64,000 nucleotides of DNA from Halobacillus litoralis (GTDB lineage Bacteria > Bacillota > Bacilli > Bacillales > Halobacillaceae). Positions 25,585 through 34,277 of the stretch are shown here, piece by piece (the stretch's first letter is position 1; the number at the start of each line of letters is the position of its first letter). A program made the translations under genes and the position numbers. The stretch spans positions 3,280,001 through 3,344,000 of the forward strand of contig NZ_CP129016.1 in NCBI RefSeq assembly GCF_020524085.2, in the 5' to 3' direction. The notes under the pieces were generated by a model that was not told the DNA's origin, did no database searches, and worked only from the letters and a program-made list of their open reading frames with translations.

Positions 25585-25812
25585 ATGGAAGCAAATGAAG
25601 TGTTGGATGCAAAAGGATTGGCGTGCCCGATGCCGATCGTTAAAACGAAAAAAGCGATAGAGAAACTTGAGACCGGTGAGGTTCTGGAAGTCCAGGCGAC
25701 CGATAAAGGAGCGAAAAGTGATATCGCCGCATGGGTGAAATCCGGGGGGCACGAACTCTTGAAAGATACAGAGGAAAACGATGTCTTGAAGTTCTGGATC
25801 AAAAAGGGATAA
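25585..25812 (+). CDS. TusA-like sulfur carrier
   Basis: 75 residues with the defining CPMP motif (LDAKGLACPMPIVKTKKAI; Cys14). Accepts persulfide sulfur and hands it on, in cytoplasmic sulfur relay. AAGGAGG precedes the ATG. Last gene of the DsrE-rhodanese-TusA set; sulfide:quinone reductase and persulfide dioxygenase, often found in related clusters, are absent here. Confidence 0.92.
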   Translation: MEANEVLDAKGLACPMPIVKTKKAIEKLETGEVLEVQATDKGAKSDIAAWVKSGGHELLKDTEENDVLKFWIKKG

Positions 25813-25861
25813 GAACTAAACAAGTGAGCCCTTTTTAAAGAAGGGAAACATGCTGACAAAA

Positions 25862-25915
25862 AGGAAAAAGATCTGTCCCGGGCTTTATGAAAGCCAGAGG
25901 CAGATCTTTTTTTAT
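25862..25915. terminator. Terminator of the sulfur-relay operon
   Basis: AAAAAGATCTG / CAGATCTTTTT encloses an inner hairpin GGGCTTT / AAAGCC. T run on the plus side and A run on the left allow use from both strands, including the converging permease gene. Confidence 0.85.
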
Positions 25916-25937
25916 TTAGGATGAATGCTAAGAGGAT

Positions 25938-27230
25938 TCACAAAAATATAAAATACATAATAAATAGTCCACCAAGGGTGTACATGATCGGGTGTACCTG
26001 CTTCCAGTCTCTCTTCGCAATCATAGCAAACGGATAAAGAATAAAACCAAGTGCAATTCCTGTCGCGACACTGAACGTCAGCGGCATCATGATGATCGTG
26101 ACGAACGCCGGCACTACGATTTCAAATCGGCTCCAGTCGATTTCTTTCACTTCTGTCGCCATGAGAGCACCGACGATTATGAGCGCGGGTGCCGTCACTT
26201 CTGGTGTGATGACACCAAGAACAGGTGAAAAGAACAGCGCAATAAAGAAACAGATCGAAATCACAACGCTCGTAAACCCTGTACGGCCGCCGACTGCAAC
26301 ACCTGCGGAAGATTCAACGAAGGAAGCCGTCGTCGATGTACCGAAGATGGCTCCTGCCACTCCGGACGTGGAGTCAGCCAATAGAGCACGGCCTGCGTTT
26401 GGAATTTTGTTGTCTTTCATAATTCCCGCTTGACTGGCTACGGCAATAAGCGCGCCTGCCGTATCAAAAAATGCGACAAACAAGAAAGTGAAAATAACCG
26501 CTAAGACTTCCGGTCTGAAGATATCCCCTAAATGCTGAAACACCACGCCGAAGGTTGGCTCGAGGCTTGGAATTTCCCCCACAACAGATTTAGGCACATC
26601 CACCAAACCAACGATCATGCCGATGATACTGGTAATGACAATCCCGTAAAAAATCCCTCCGCGAATGCCACGCACAAGCATCATCAGCGTAGCGATAAAA
26701 CCGAATGCGGCAAGGGCTGTTGTTGGTGAGGTCAATTGACCGATCGATACAAACGTCTCTTCACTCCCAACCACGATTCCGGCATTTTTCAACCCGATGA
26801 ACGCAATGAAAAAGCCGATGCCTCCTGCAATCGCATGCTTTAAATCTTTCGGAATGACATTGATGATTTTCTCCCGGATCTTAAGCAGACTCAGAATCAT
26901 AAAGATGATCCCGGCGATGAAGACACCGGTCAAAGCGACCTGCCACTCAATGCCCATCCCGATGACTACAGAGAATGTAAAGAAAGAGTTCAGCCCCATA
27001 CTCGGTGCAATCCCTACTGGGAAGTTAGCAAGAAGCCCGATCAACAGCGACCCGACAATGGCGGATAACGCGGTAGCTGTGAACAGTGCCCCTTTACCCA
27101 TCCCCGCCTGACTTAAAATGATCGGGTTGACGACTAATATATAAGCCATGGAAAGAAACGTCGTAACTCCAGCGAGCGTTTCTTTTTGAAAGTTCGTTTC
27201 ACGTTCTTTGAATTGAAAAAAGTTTCTCAT
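25938..27230 (-). CDS. pbuG: Purine (hypoxanthine/guanine) permease, NCS2 AzgA-like
   Basis: 430-residue proton-linked importer with about 12 membrane segments. AzgA-group features are ETLAGVTTFLSMAYILVVNP, ANFPVGIAPSMGLNSFFTF, and GTSTTASFVESSAGVAVGGRTG. A guanine-type riboswitch in the leader supports the substrate call (hypoxanthine/guanine) and the PbuG name. GAGGGG precedes the ATG. Confidence 0.93.
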   Translation of the reverse strand: MRNFFQFKERETNFQKETLAGVTTFLSMAYILVVNPIILSQAGMGKGALFTATALSAIVGSLLIGLLANFPVGIAPSMGLNSFFTFSVVIGMGIEWQVALTGVFIAGIIFMILSLLKIREKIINVIPKDLKHAIAGGIGFFIAFIGLKNAGIVVGSEETFVSIGQLTSPTTALAAFGFIATLMMLVRGIRGGIFYGIVITSIIGMIVGLVDVPKSVVGEIPSLEPTFGVVFQHLGDIFRPEVLAVIFTFLFVAFFDTAGALIAVASQAGIMKDNKIPNAGRALLADSTSGVAGAIFGTSTTASFVESSAGVAVGGRTGFTSVVISICFFIALFFSPVLGVITPEVTAPALIIVGALMATEVKEIDWSRFEIVVPAFVTIIMMPLTFSVATGIALGFILYPFAMIAKRDWKQVHPIMYTLGGLFIMYFIFL

Positions 27231-27250
27231 GATGTCCCCTCCTGTACACG

Positions 27251-27280
27251 AAAAAAAGCACCGGCAATCTACCGGCGCTT
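27251..27280 (-). terminator. Riboswitch-controlled terminator before pbuG
   Basis: Minus-strand AAGCGCCGGT / ACCGGTGCTT hairpin followed by seven T, between the purine aptamer and the pbuG ribosome site. Typical transcription-off switch on ligand binding. Confidence 0.88.
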
Positions 27281-27314
27281 ATACATAGGGAAAGGAACAT
27301 AGACGTTCCATCCC

Positions 27315-27379
27315 TTGTAGACGAGCTATTTCCGGTAGCTGGTAGAAACGTTCAGGCCGTATTCCTGAACTTATACAAG
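27315..27379 (-). promoter_or_regulatory. Purine riboswitch aptamer, guanine class
   Basis: Minus-strand P1 CTTGTA/TACAAG; P2 GTTCAG/CTGAAC with loop GAATACGGC; the conserved joint TTTCTACC; P3 AGCTA/TAGCT with loop CCGGAAA. By alignment to the xpt aptamer the base matching position 74 is C (GTCTA after P3), which specifies guanine or hypoxanthine and not adenine. Confidence 0.93.
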
Positions 27380-27480
27380 GTGCTGCTGTTTTGAATTATA
27401 GGGAGAATCATAACAATCCAATGGAGAAGGGTCAATAAGTTTAAAAAATGTTCGGGAATTCACTTTTTTCAGATATTTGA

Positions 27481-27585
27481 TTGTCAGTGGTTGGTTTAGA
27501 AGACGCTCCACGTGGTTATGAAGAATTTGACAGCGGGGTAGCGAAAAAGTTTGTGCTCGACCCGCAGAATCTGATCCGCAGCTAA
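27481..27585 (+). pseudogene. 3' remnant of a glutathione-independent formaldehyde dehydrogenase
   Basis: The frame SVVGLEDAPRGYEEFDSGVA then KKFVLDPQNLIRS ends in TAA. It closely matches the C-terminal end of zinc-dependent formaldehyde/alcohol dehydrogenases of the FdhA type (..APRGY..FD.G..KKFVIDP). An in-frame stop lies at 27478 and nothing of the other 360 or so residues remains, so it is a gene fossil. A terminator still follows it. Confidence 0.75.
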
Positions 27586-27595
27586 TGATTGAGGC

Positions 27596-27629
27596 TCTCC
27601 ATCCTCTAGGTGCATGGAGACGTTTTTTT
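27596..27629 (+). terminator. Terminator after the dehydrogenase remnant
   Basis: TCTCCAT / ATGGAGA with an 11-base loop, then CG and seven T. Confidence 0.7.
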
Positions 27630-27699
27630 CGTGCCCTGCCTATCGATCCACCTGCTCCAGTGCCAATCCTTCATGCATCGTCAGAAAAAGGACCCGGAG

Positions 27700-27742
27700 A
27701 ACGAAGAAAGCTGACCAGTCCACCTAGTCAGCTTCCTTCGTT
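27700..27742 (-). terminator. Terminator of the DinB gene
   Basis: AACGAAGGAAGCTGAC / GTCAGCTTTCTTCGTT, 15 of 16 pairs, beginning 3 bases after the DinB stop codon; the following T-run is weak. Confidence 0.7.
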
Positions 27743-27745
27743 TAT

Positions 27746-28204
27746 TTACTCTGCTGTCTTTTCTTTCAGTGCTTTCACTGTACCGGTATGTACACCCTCA
27801 TGATAGATCGTGAAGTTAAGGATTTCACCAACCGTGGGCAGGGATAGAAAAGTTTGTGCCGCTTCATCATCCAGCTGGCCGCTGAGTACTTCCTTCAGTG
27901 TCTCCGGCTGCTCCTTAAGTACTTGTTTCAGCTCATCAAGAGACGGGATGTCGCCCTTCCAGTCCGCTGGTTTAGTTCCAGGTGCGAACAATTCTATGTA
28001 TCGGGGGGACGTTTCGACAGGTTTGCCTCCGAACTTAGCCAGCAAGGCGTTTTGCACCACGTGTATGTGTCCTATGTTCCAGCGGATCGTGTTTTTGAAT
28101 CCTTCCGGTTGATCATCGGCCTGTGCCTCTGTGACACTTTCCAATTGTTTTAATGTGGCTTGCCTTACCAGGTTGATCTGTTTAAACAGCTGTTCTTCGT
28201 TCAT
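27746..28204 (-). CDS. DinB family protein
   Basis: 152-residue four-helix-bundle protein. Possible metal histidines are seen in WNIGHIHVVQ and near the end in YHEGVHTGTVKAL, the DinB/YfiT-like pattern. Some family members are thiol-transferases (bacillithiol S-transferases), others unknown. AGGGAG lies upstream of the ATG. It follows the LAP cluster on the same strand but a strong terminator separates them. Confidence 0.85.
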   Translation of the reverse strand: MNEEQLFKQINLVRQATLKQLESVTEAQADDQPEGFKNTIRWNIGHIHVVQNALLAKFGGKPVETSPRYIELFAPGTKPADWKGDIPSLDELKQVLKEQPETLKEVLSGQLDDEAAQTFLSLPTVGEILNFTIYHEGVHTGTVKALKEKTAE

Positions 28205-28314
28205 ATGAACATCTCCCTTCTTCTCTATTATTCTAGCTTCCTCCCCTATGGTTCACAACTATACTGCTCGTTCCTCCTACAACATACGGTCTACTCACGC
28301 TCCATGACAAGGCT

Positions 28315-28354
28315 AAAAAACGGAAATCTCCTGTTATTCTCTCAGGAGATTTCC
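28315..28354 (-). terminator. Terminator of the LAP biosynthesis operon
   Basis: CGGAAATCTCCTG / CAGGAGATTTCCG, a 13-bp perfect stem with an 8-base loop; on the minus strand six T follow. It lies 30 bases after the sagB-like stop. Confidence 0.9.
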
Positions 28355-28384
28355 GCTTCCGCTACACGTGGCCAGGACGATAGA

Positions 28385-29938
28385 TTAGGTGTGCAGATTT
28401 CCAACTAGTGAGCTCTTCGGTTGGTAAAAGCCCATAGGGATTTGAATGAGTGTTGTTTCTTTGGATTTCTCCAACTGATAAATTCGATCACAAGCATCCC
28501 CGTCATACCCAAGCAGTGGATGACCGTTCATACCAAGTGCACTGGCTGTCAACAACAGCCTTTGAAGGAGCATGCCTGCTTCCATCTGCTGAATCCGGTA
28601 TCCCCTGTACCCGAGTTCTTTTTTATAGTGGGCCCGTTCGCCGGCGATATGAAGACAGATCGGCACTTGATGGAGATTGACGTTATCGACCTTCATCGCC
28701 TGCTGCAACGGGAGACGGAAGTCCCCTTGGGCGATTTCGGTCAATGAATGACTGTTTGCATCATAGCGGTAAGCGCCGTCAGGGAATCCTTCCACCCCAT
28801 GAAAACAACCATAGATCGCCAAAGAGGATCGGCCGTCTTCGGCATAGAGGTCCGTATGGGATGGTTTGATTGTCTCTTTCAAAAGCAAAGCGAGCTGTTT
28901 TAAAGGAATGCTCCGGTTCACAAAATTCAGTTCTGGTGAATGCCTCTTACGGCACGCGTCAGCCAGGTTGTAGACCAATGGCTCAATTTCCGGCAAAGAG
29001 TGGGTCGGATTCATAATCCAATCCGGCTCTTTGGGTTTAACAAGCCCGAATTGAGCAGGCGAATTAAACATGGCCTGTTGATTGATTCTTTTAATGTATG
29101 GGAAATCAAGGACGTTTATGGAACGTTGATAGTGGCTGGTTTTGATTTCTGGAATGTCTCTGCTCCATTGTGAAGAAGACAGGTTTCCTGTTTTATTTTT
29201 TATAAAAGAATTATCGCTTTCTGCAAACGGGACAACTGCGTAGGTACTCTCCTCCCCCTCATCCAATCCAAGCAGATGATTGATCGGACGGTCGAGGAAT
29301 TGAAAATGGATCTTTATTGAAAACCGGGCACGTGAACTTAATTCCTGCCATTGACCGAGGAGCGCTCCTGCATCAAGGCCTTGCAGACGATAGGCGAAGT
29401 GGTTGTATTTGAAAAAGTTTTTCCAAAACATCGTCGTCACGAATAGAATTCCCTGCGCTTTAGATACATCGCAGCGACCGCCAAGTGCTTCAGTCAGAAA
29501 AGAATCGACATTCCCCTCTCGAATCAAATGCAGACGGTGGTGAGCAGCATCATAATGGTAGATGCCGTATGGAACGTCCTCCATTTTTAAATAGATATAC
29601 ACTTCACTCGGATACAAGCCACCACCTGAAGGGACAAAGCGGCGGAACGCTTGGATGGTTTCGACACCGGCCCCGTTTGTCAGCGGCATTATGGTTTCAC
29701 TGTATCCTGTCTGTCCGTAAGCATACCAGAGTAAATGACTGAGCCTCTTGAGTCCAGTCGTTGTATCCAAGGACGATTCGTTTAACGAAGACGGAAGATC
29801 ACCGTCGAGCGGAAACTCCTTTAGATGCTGATAAAGTTTAAAAGGAAGCGGAGCGTCATCCCAAGCGGGTTTCCAATCCGAAGGAATGACCTGCTCCGAT
29901 TGAAATTGCAATTGATGTAGGAACCGGTCAAGATCCAT
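28385..29938 (-). CDS. SagB-type LAP dehydrogenase with two nitroreductase-like halves
   Basis: FMN enzyme that oxidises azolines to azoles in thiazole/oxazole-modified peptides. 517 residues in two related halves: the first with RRFVPSGGGLYPSEVYIY and GIYHYDAAHHRL, the second with SLAIYGCFHGVEGFPDGAYR and the flavin-side block EAGMLLQRLLLTASALGMNG. ATG 29938 has AGGAGG 6 bases upstream. It is 19 bases after the YcaO gene in the same operon. The second half has weaker binding residues, so only one may be catalytic. Confidence 0.88.
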   Translation of the reverse strand: MDLDRFLHQLQFQSEQVIPSDWKPAWDDAPLPFKLYQHLKEFPLDGDLPSSLNESSLDTTTGLKRLSHLLWYAYGQTGYSETIMPLTNGAGVETIQAFRRFVPSGGGLYPSEVYIYLKMEDVPYGIYHYDAAHHRLHLIREGNVDSFLTEALGGRCDVSKAQGILFVTTMFWKNFFKYNHFAYRLQGLDAGALLGQWQELSSRARFSIKIHFQFLDRPINHLLGLDEGEESTYAVVPFAESDNSFIKNKTGNLSSSQWSRDIPEIKTSHYQRSINVLDFPYIKRINQQAMFNSPAQFGLVKPKEPDWIMNPTHSLPEIEPLVYNLADACRKRHSPELNFVNRSIPLKQLALLLKETIKPSHTDLYAEDGRSSLAIYGCFHGVEGFPDGAYRYDANSHSLTEIAQGDFRLPLQQAMKVDNVNLHQVPICLHIAGERAHYKKELGYRGYRIQQMEAGMLLQRLLLTASALGMNGHPLLGYDGDACDRIYQLEKSKETTLIQIPMGFYQPKSSLVGNLHT

Positions 29939-29957
29939 CACACGCCTCCTTCTGCCA

Positions 29958-31904
29958 TTAAGGGAATGGATGCGGATAAGGGTTAAGTTCACCAGGGGTA
30001 AGGAGGTGGTCGGTATAACCGAGCTTCTTAGGAACTTCCAATACTCTGTTCAACCCCTCCAGACGTCTGAGGTGATGTCCGAAAGTCATCGGCAGCATCC
30101 CAGGGATCAACACTTTGACGCAATGCAGTCCGTTCCTTTCCAATTCACCCGCTGTCTGGTCTACAACGATGACATCCAGGTTCAATTTCTGAAAAACTTC
30201 CAGAATGTCTTTTACATCCTCTGTGAGGTCTGAATGAGCTCCTTCATAGTGAAAAGCTTCTTCAAAAGTCTGGAGAGGACCGTTCTGATTCAACAAAAAC
30301 CCGAGACGTTCTTCCGCTTCCAGGAGTCCGTACACCATCCCGTGATCATCCATTTTTTTCACGAGGAAAGAATCGTGAAGCATCTTTGTATAGCTCTCTT
30401 TGTTCTTCTTGAACTCTTTGTTCAACGGTGCGATCATGCCGACACTTTCAAATACCGCACTTTTCACAGCTTTTACGGGATCCAGATGGGCGCCCGCGGC
30501 ACAGATCAGATTCAACTCACCGGAGTCCGCTTTCCTTTTCTTGATGACGGTCAGGATACAAGGGATGCCGTGTTCCATCGTCGCATTATACAAATACAGA
30601 TCATAGCCTGCGATCTCTTTCATACGCTCGATCATCAAAAGCAATTCTTGGTCACCGGAAGAGTACGGGTCTATACGTGGCAGCGGAAGTTCTGCATACC
30701 AGGTCAAAAGAAAAGAATCACGTTCCAGCACTTCCATCATGCCGTGGAAAATCGCCTCTTCCCTGCTTCCACCGATCGCGCATCCGTTGGAGGTTTCAAA
30801 AATATACCCGCCTCCACAACCCATGCTGTAATAGGCAAGCCTTTCCGGCACTAAGATCGGCTTTTCCTGTAATAATGAATACCCCCACACCCAGTTCATT
30901 TTTTTATCGGGATGATAAGGAGTGAAAGGAAAATCTTTTTTTGCATACTGTTCATCTGAATGAACGCCGACATCCAGAGGATTAAGCGCTGAACGGAGGT
31001 TGCTGTAACTGTTATACACACGCGTTCTTTTCCGTTTCGGATCCATCCCGCAGAACCGTTCCAGCCCTTCCAGGATGGCAGTCCTCTCACTGGCAGCATA
31101 GGAATTCGTTCTCCCGGCCGATCCTTCATTGCCGCTCATAAGCGGGAGATTCACAATCACATCCGCGAACGGGGTTTCAAAATCAATCATTTTATGATTG
31201 AGGATCCCTGTACGCGGTTCGAGGTAATCTTTGGTCAGGAATGTGCTCAAATCCTCCATTGACCTTGTGCGGTAACTGCCTTCACTTATTTTCATACTTG
31301 GCTGCAGGGGCACCTCTGCAAGGTGAGAAGAATCTTCGACAATCTTCCTGCAATACCTGCACTGGGAATCTGGCAAAAAGCGATGACGTGAGCTTTCCAA
31401 TGTCCTCATGTTGATCAGGTGGACGGCTTGATCTGTCAAGACGGATTTCCCTTCAATCCAACGCTGAACCTCATTTTTTATAAAGGAAGTCATCTGCAGG
31501 ATCCCGCTTACAGAAACCCATTCATCCTTTCTTGCCTGCGTATCCTCCGTAAGTTTCTGTTGAATGGTCCAAAGATCCTCACGATCGCCTGCTGTCATGA
31601 CTCTTCTCAAATCCGCACACTGAGAACATCCCTCACCCCCGGGGCGGACGAAAGGGCCGATGACTCCTTCCCCGAATGCTACAAACCCTCTCAACCAATC
31701 GACTCCATGATCCCGGGCGATCTTTTCTCCCATAATTGAGATTGCCGGGTTCCAACCGTCCTCTAGTACAAGAAGTAAATCCGTGGTGTCCGGTACCGTT
31801 TTTTCAAAACTTGGAATACATGTCACTTCATAATGAGTCTTCAGTTCCTTCACTACACAATCAAGCAGAACGCCTTCCCCTACGGCCGTTATGAAAATGC
31901 TCAT
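29958..31904 (-). CDS. YcaO-type cyclodehydratase of the LAP cluster (SagD-like, fused N-terminal domain)
   Basis: ATP-dependent enzyme that turns Cys (and Ser/Thr) of the precursor into azolines. 648 residues. The N-terminal part resembles the cyclodehydratase docking/E1-like domain and has CSQCADL and CRYCRKI cysteine pairs, probably zinc. The YcaO domain follows, with ASERTAILEGLERFCG, GGSREEAIFHGMMEVLERDS and ending in NPYPHPFP, the PxPxPxP tail required for activity in this family. ATG 31904 overlaps the stop of the E1-like gene (ATGA), so translation is coupled. Confidence 0.92.
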   Translation of the reverse strand: MSIFITAVGEGVLLDCVVKELKTHYEVTCIPSFEKTVPDTTDLLLVLEDGWNPAISIMGEKIARDHGVDWLRGFVAFGEGVIGPFVRPGGEGCSQCADLRRVMTAGDREDLWTIQQKLTEDTQARKDEWVSVSGILQMTSFIKNEVQRWIEGKSVLTDQAVHLINMRTLESSRHRFLPDSQCRYCRKIVEDSSHLAEVPLQPSMKISEGSYRTRSMEDLSTFLTKDYLEPRTGILNHKMIDFETPFADVIVNLPLMSGNEGSAGRTNSYAASERTAILEGLERFCGMDPKRKRTRVYNSYSNLRSALNPLDVGVHSDEQYAKKDFPFTPYHPDKKMNWVWGYSLLQEKPILVPERLAYYSMGCGGGYIFETSNGCAIGGSREEAIFHGMMEVLERDSFLLTWYAELPLPRIDPYSSGDQELLLMIERMKEIAGYDLYLYNATMEHGIPCILTVIKKRKADSGELNLICAAGAHLDPVKAVKSAVFESVGMIAPLNKEFKKNKESYTKMLHDSFLVKKMDDHGMVYGLLEAEERLGFLLNQNGPLQTFEEAFHYEGAHSDLTEDVKDILEVFQKLNLDVIVVDQTAGELERNGLHCVKVLIPGMLPMTFGHHLRRLEGLNRVLEVPKKLGYTDHLLTPGELNPYPHPFP

Positions 31905-33830
31905 ACACTGTCCCCCCTTTCCAACCATACCCCGCAGAGATCGATCACCCCGTCCTCCTCGAAAGGATCCATGGAAATTTTGACAAAGGAAGGTTTGTGC
32001 TGTCCTTTTTCCAACTGCGTGACTGCACCACGAAGGACTTCTTTGTTATCTTTCGCTTCCATAGAAGGGAGGTCAAAAGATGCCATCGATTCTTTTTCAA
32101 AGTATAGCTGGGAGCAGGAACGGAAGGAATAAGCAGTTGGAAGGCCCTCCATTTGCTTCTCCATGAGGAGGAGAAATAATGCCTGGCGGACGGCCAGTGT
32201 TTGATGCAGCGCAACCGTCCCCCTCCATTTGCTATGGGGCGTTTTCACCCACACCATAGGGAAGCCGAAACCATCTTCTGAAATCGCAAGCTCCGGTTCC
32301 TTATCCATCGTCTTGAGAACCTGCCAATAATAACGGCAATCCTCATCTTCGATCGTTCTTAAAGTGAATTTCCTTGCTTTCTTGGCTTTGTGATGGTCCT
32401 CGGTCCATACGTTTTCAACAGCTTTTTGCAATGCTCTGAGGCTAGATTCGGTGTAACTTTCCCCGGCACCAATGTGAAAGGCGTCATCAGGAAATCTCCT
32501 TGGTGACTCCGCATGAGGGACGAGACTTTGTAATATTTCACCTTCCAGTGTTTTCGCATAAGCCTCCACCCCCATGAAACCTGCTTCCCGCCTTGCCTCT
32601 TCATGGGTTTTCCCTCCGGCAATGATCTCAGGTGTCAATTTCTGTGACCGGGCATGAACCACTTGAACGCCGCATAGGGAAAGAGGGAGCTGTTCCAGGT
32701 CGCCTTCTTCCCATTGATAAAAGATCCCTAGAGGGCTTGCTGTTAACTCACCAAAATAGTAAAGCCATTCGTTCTGGTCTTTTACGTGATTCAAACTTCC
32801 CTCTTCAATGTTCATTTTTTCCGTTGAAATGTTCTGTGTAGCCAGCGGATGCGGTTTAAAAGGATGCCATCTTCCCTCAAGGGTTTCCATGTTCATCAGA
32901 TAGATGTGTTTGGTCTGATGAGGCTCCTGGACACCAGTCATCTTCTTAAAGAGTTCAAATACCATAACCGTTGAAAGCATCGACTGAGCGGGTCTCGACG
33001 CTATGAAGGATGGGGATTCGCTCTTCATATGCTCGGGCAGGCTATGCCAGGCTGACTGCCAATCTTTTTCTGAAGTTTCATTTATATAAGGACCTGCCAT
33101 TCCATAAGCTCCTAGAACGACAGCCGGTAGGAAGTCTTTCTTCTTTTCCAGGCATCGCTTCATGATGCTCTCAAGTTCATCCACTTTTCCTTCTTGGGAT
33201 ACGTATAGAACAGCATCATAAGAATCGATTTCATCTGCCCAGGAAAAAGGCTCCTTTTCAAAAAAAAATATTCACCGCTGCCTCAGGATCCACTTTTCTG
33301 GCTGCCGTTTCTAATTCCGATAATCTGTACACGTTTGTCTTCTTGGGATCCGTGAGGCAGACGGAAACATTCGCCAACCCAGCTTGGAGCATGGCGGATA
33401 CGAGCCCGGTCACCATCGTCCCTTCGCCAATCGCCATCACTTTTTTTTGACGAAACCGCTGGAAGTGATAAGCAGGGGAATCAACGAAACTTTCTAAGTA
33501 TTCGATTTGAGAGGCGAACGCTTCCACCACCTGCTCTTTCAATTGATGAGGCCGTTCCTGACTGACATCTAAGAGAAACCCATTTTGATAAAGCGTGTCG
33601 GTAATTTCATAAAGCCGCTCGCGATAGGCATTCGGTAGACCGTCCGTCAGAATTTCCATCGTATGACTTCCGTTCAGCATAGGGATGAGCTTTTCAATCC
33701 ACTGCTGGATCATCGGGCCTTCCATACGGAAAGAACCCGCATTGTTCTTGAAGTAAACACGATCCGTCTCCGGCATAAAGAACGTGCCCTTTTTGACTTT
33801 CAAACACATGAAAGGTTGGACCTTTGTCAT
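31901..33830 (-). pseudogene. ThiF/E1-like thiazole bacteriocin maturation protein, split by a frameshift
   Basis: Two frames join into one protein of about 642 residues, the length of the putative thiazole-containing bacteriocin maturation family. The first (33830-33258) opens with MTKVQPFMCLKVKKGTFFMP behind AAGGAGG, contains the Rossmann-like MAIGEGTMVTGLVSAMLQ, and stops right after a nine-T run (A9 on plus, 33260-33268). With eight T the frame runs on as FEKEPFSWADEIDSYDAVLY into the second (ending 31901). So it is broken by one base, or uses slippage, or the base is an error. The second part alone has no good start. Confidence 0.85.
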
Positions 33831-33912
33831 GACGTTCCTCCTTGCCCACTAAGGTGACTTCCTAACCGATTTTATGTATTCCGACACGTAAGTTATGCGT
33901 GGACAACACTGA

Positions 33913-33945
33913 AGAACCCCTGTCGAAATATCCGACAGGGGTTCT
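33913..33945 (-). terminator. Attenuator hairpin between the LAP precursor and maturation genes
   Basis: AGAACCCCTGTCG / CGACAGGGGTTCT, a 13-bp perfect stem with a 7-base loop, 36 bases after the precursor stop. There is no T-run, so it may be an RNA-stabilising or partial stop hairpin that gives more precursor than enzyme mRNA. Confidence 0.7.
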
Positions 33946-33980
33946 CATTCTCGTTCATTATGTCTGTAAAGGTCGATGCA

Positions 33981-34277
33981 TCAGCGGCCCCCGCAGCGTC
34001 CGCAGCCGCCGCAACGGGCGCAGCCTCCACAACGAGCACAGCCTCCGCACCCTGCACAGCGGGCACAACCACCGCATCCCCCACAGCGGGCACAGCCTCC
34101 ACAACCGCCACATCCGAAGCAACTGAAACAGCCGAAACATCCTCCAAGTCCGAACCCAAGGCCGACACACAAACGCGCATCATTCGTATACGCTTCTGCC
34201 TGCTGACTCGGCACTAATTGTTGAGCATGAAATTCACCGACATCTAAGTTCTGAATTTGATTTTGAAATTCATTCAA
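33981..34277 (-). CDS. LAP precursor peptide, heterocycloanthracin/sonorensin-like
   Basis: 98 residues. The leader (1-36) starts [20 protein letters not shown] and resembles heterocycloanthracin leaders. The core begins at Cys37; from Cys47 to Cys95 there is a cysteine every third residue without exception (17 of them), with the fillers mainly GG and AR, 18 Cys in all. TTG start at 34277 with GGAGGGG 8 bases before; an earlier in-frame ATG at 34322 has no site. The cysteines are the expected targets of the YcaO enzyme. Other reading frames over the same DNA are by-products of the 9-base repeats. Confidence 0.92.
   Translation of the reverse strand: MNEFQNQIQNLDVGEFHAQQLVPSQQAEAYTNDARLCVGLGFGLGGCFGCFSCFGCGGCGGCARCGGCGGCARCAGCGGCARCGGCARCGGCGRCGGR

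Noticed and set aside
27315..27379. Adenine-sensing riboswitch
   Set aside because: Alignment to xpt and add aptamers puts C, not U, at position 74, which specifies guanine.
33893..34206. Open frames on both strands and in several phases across the LAP core
   Set aside because: They arise from the 9-base repeats of the precursor core. Only the minus frame with TTG start, ribosome site and leader is a gene.
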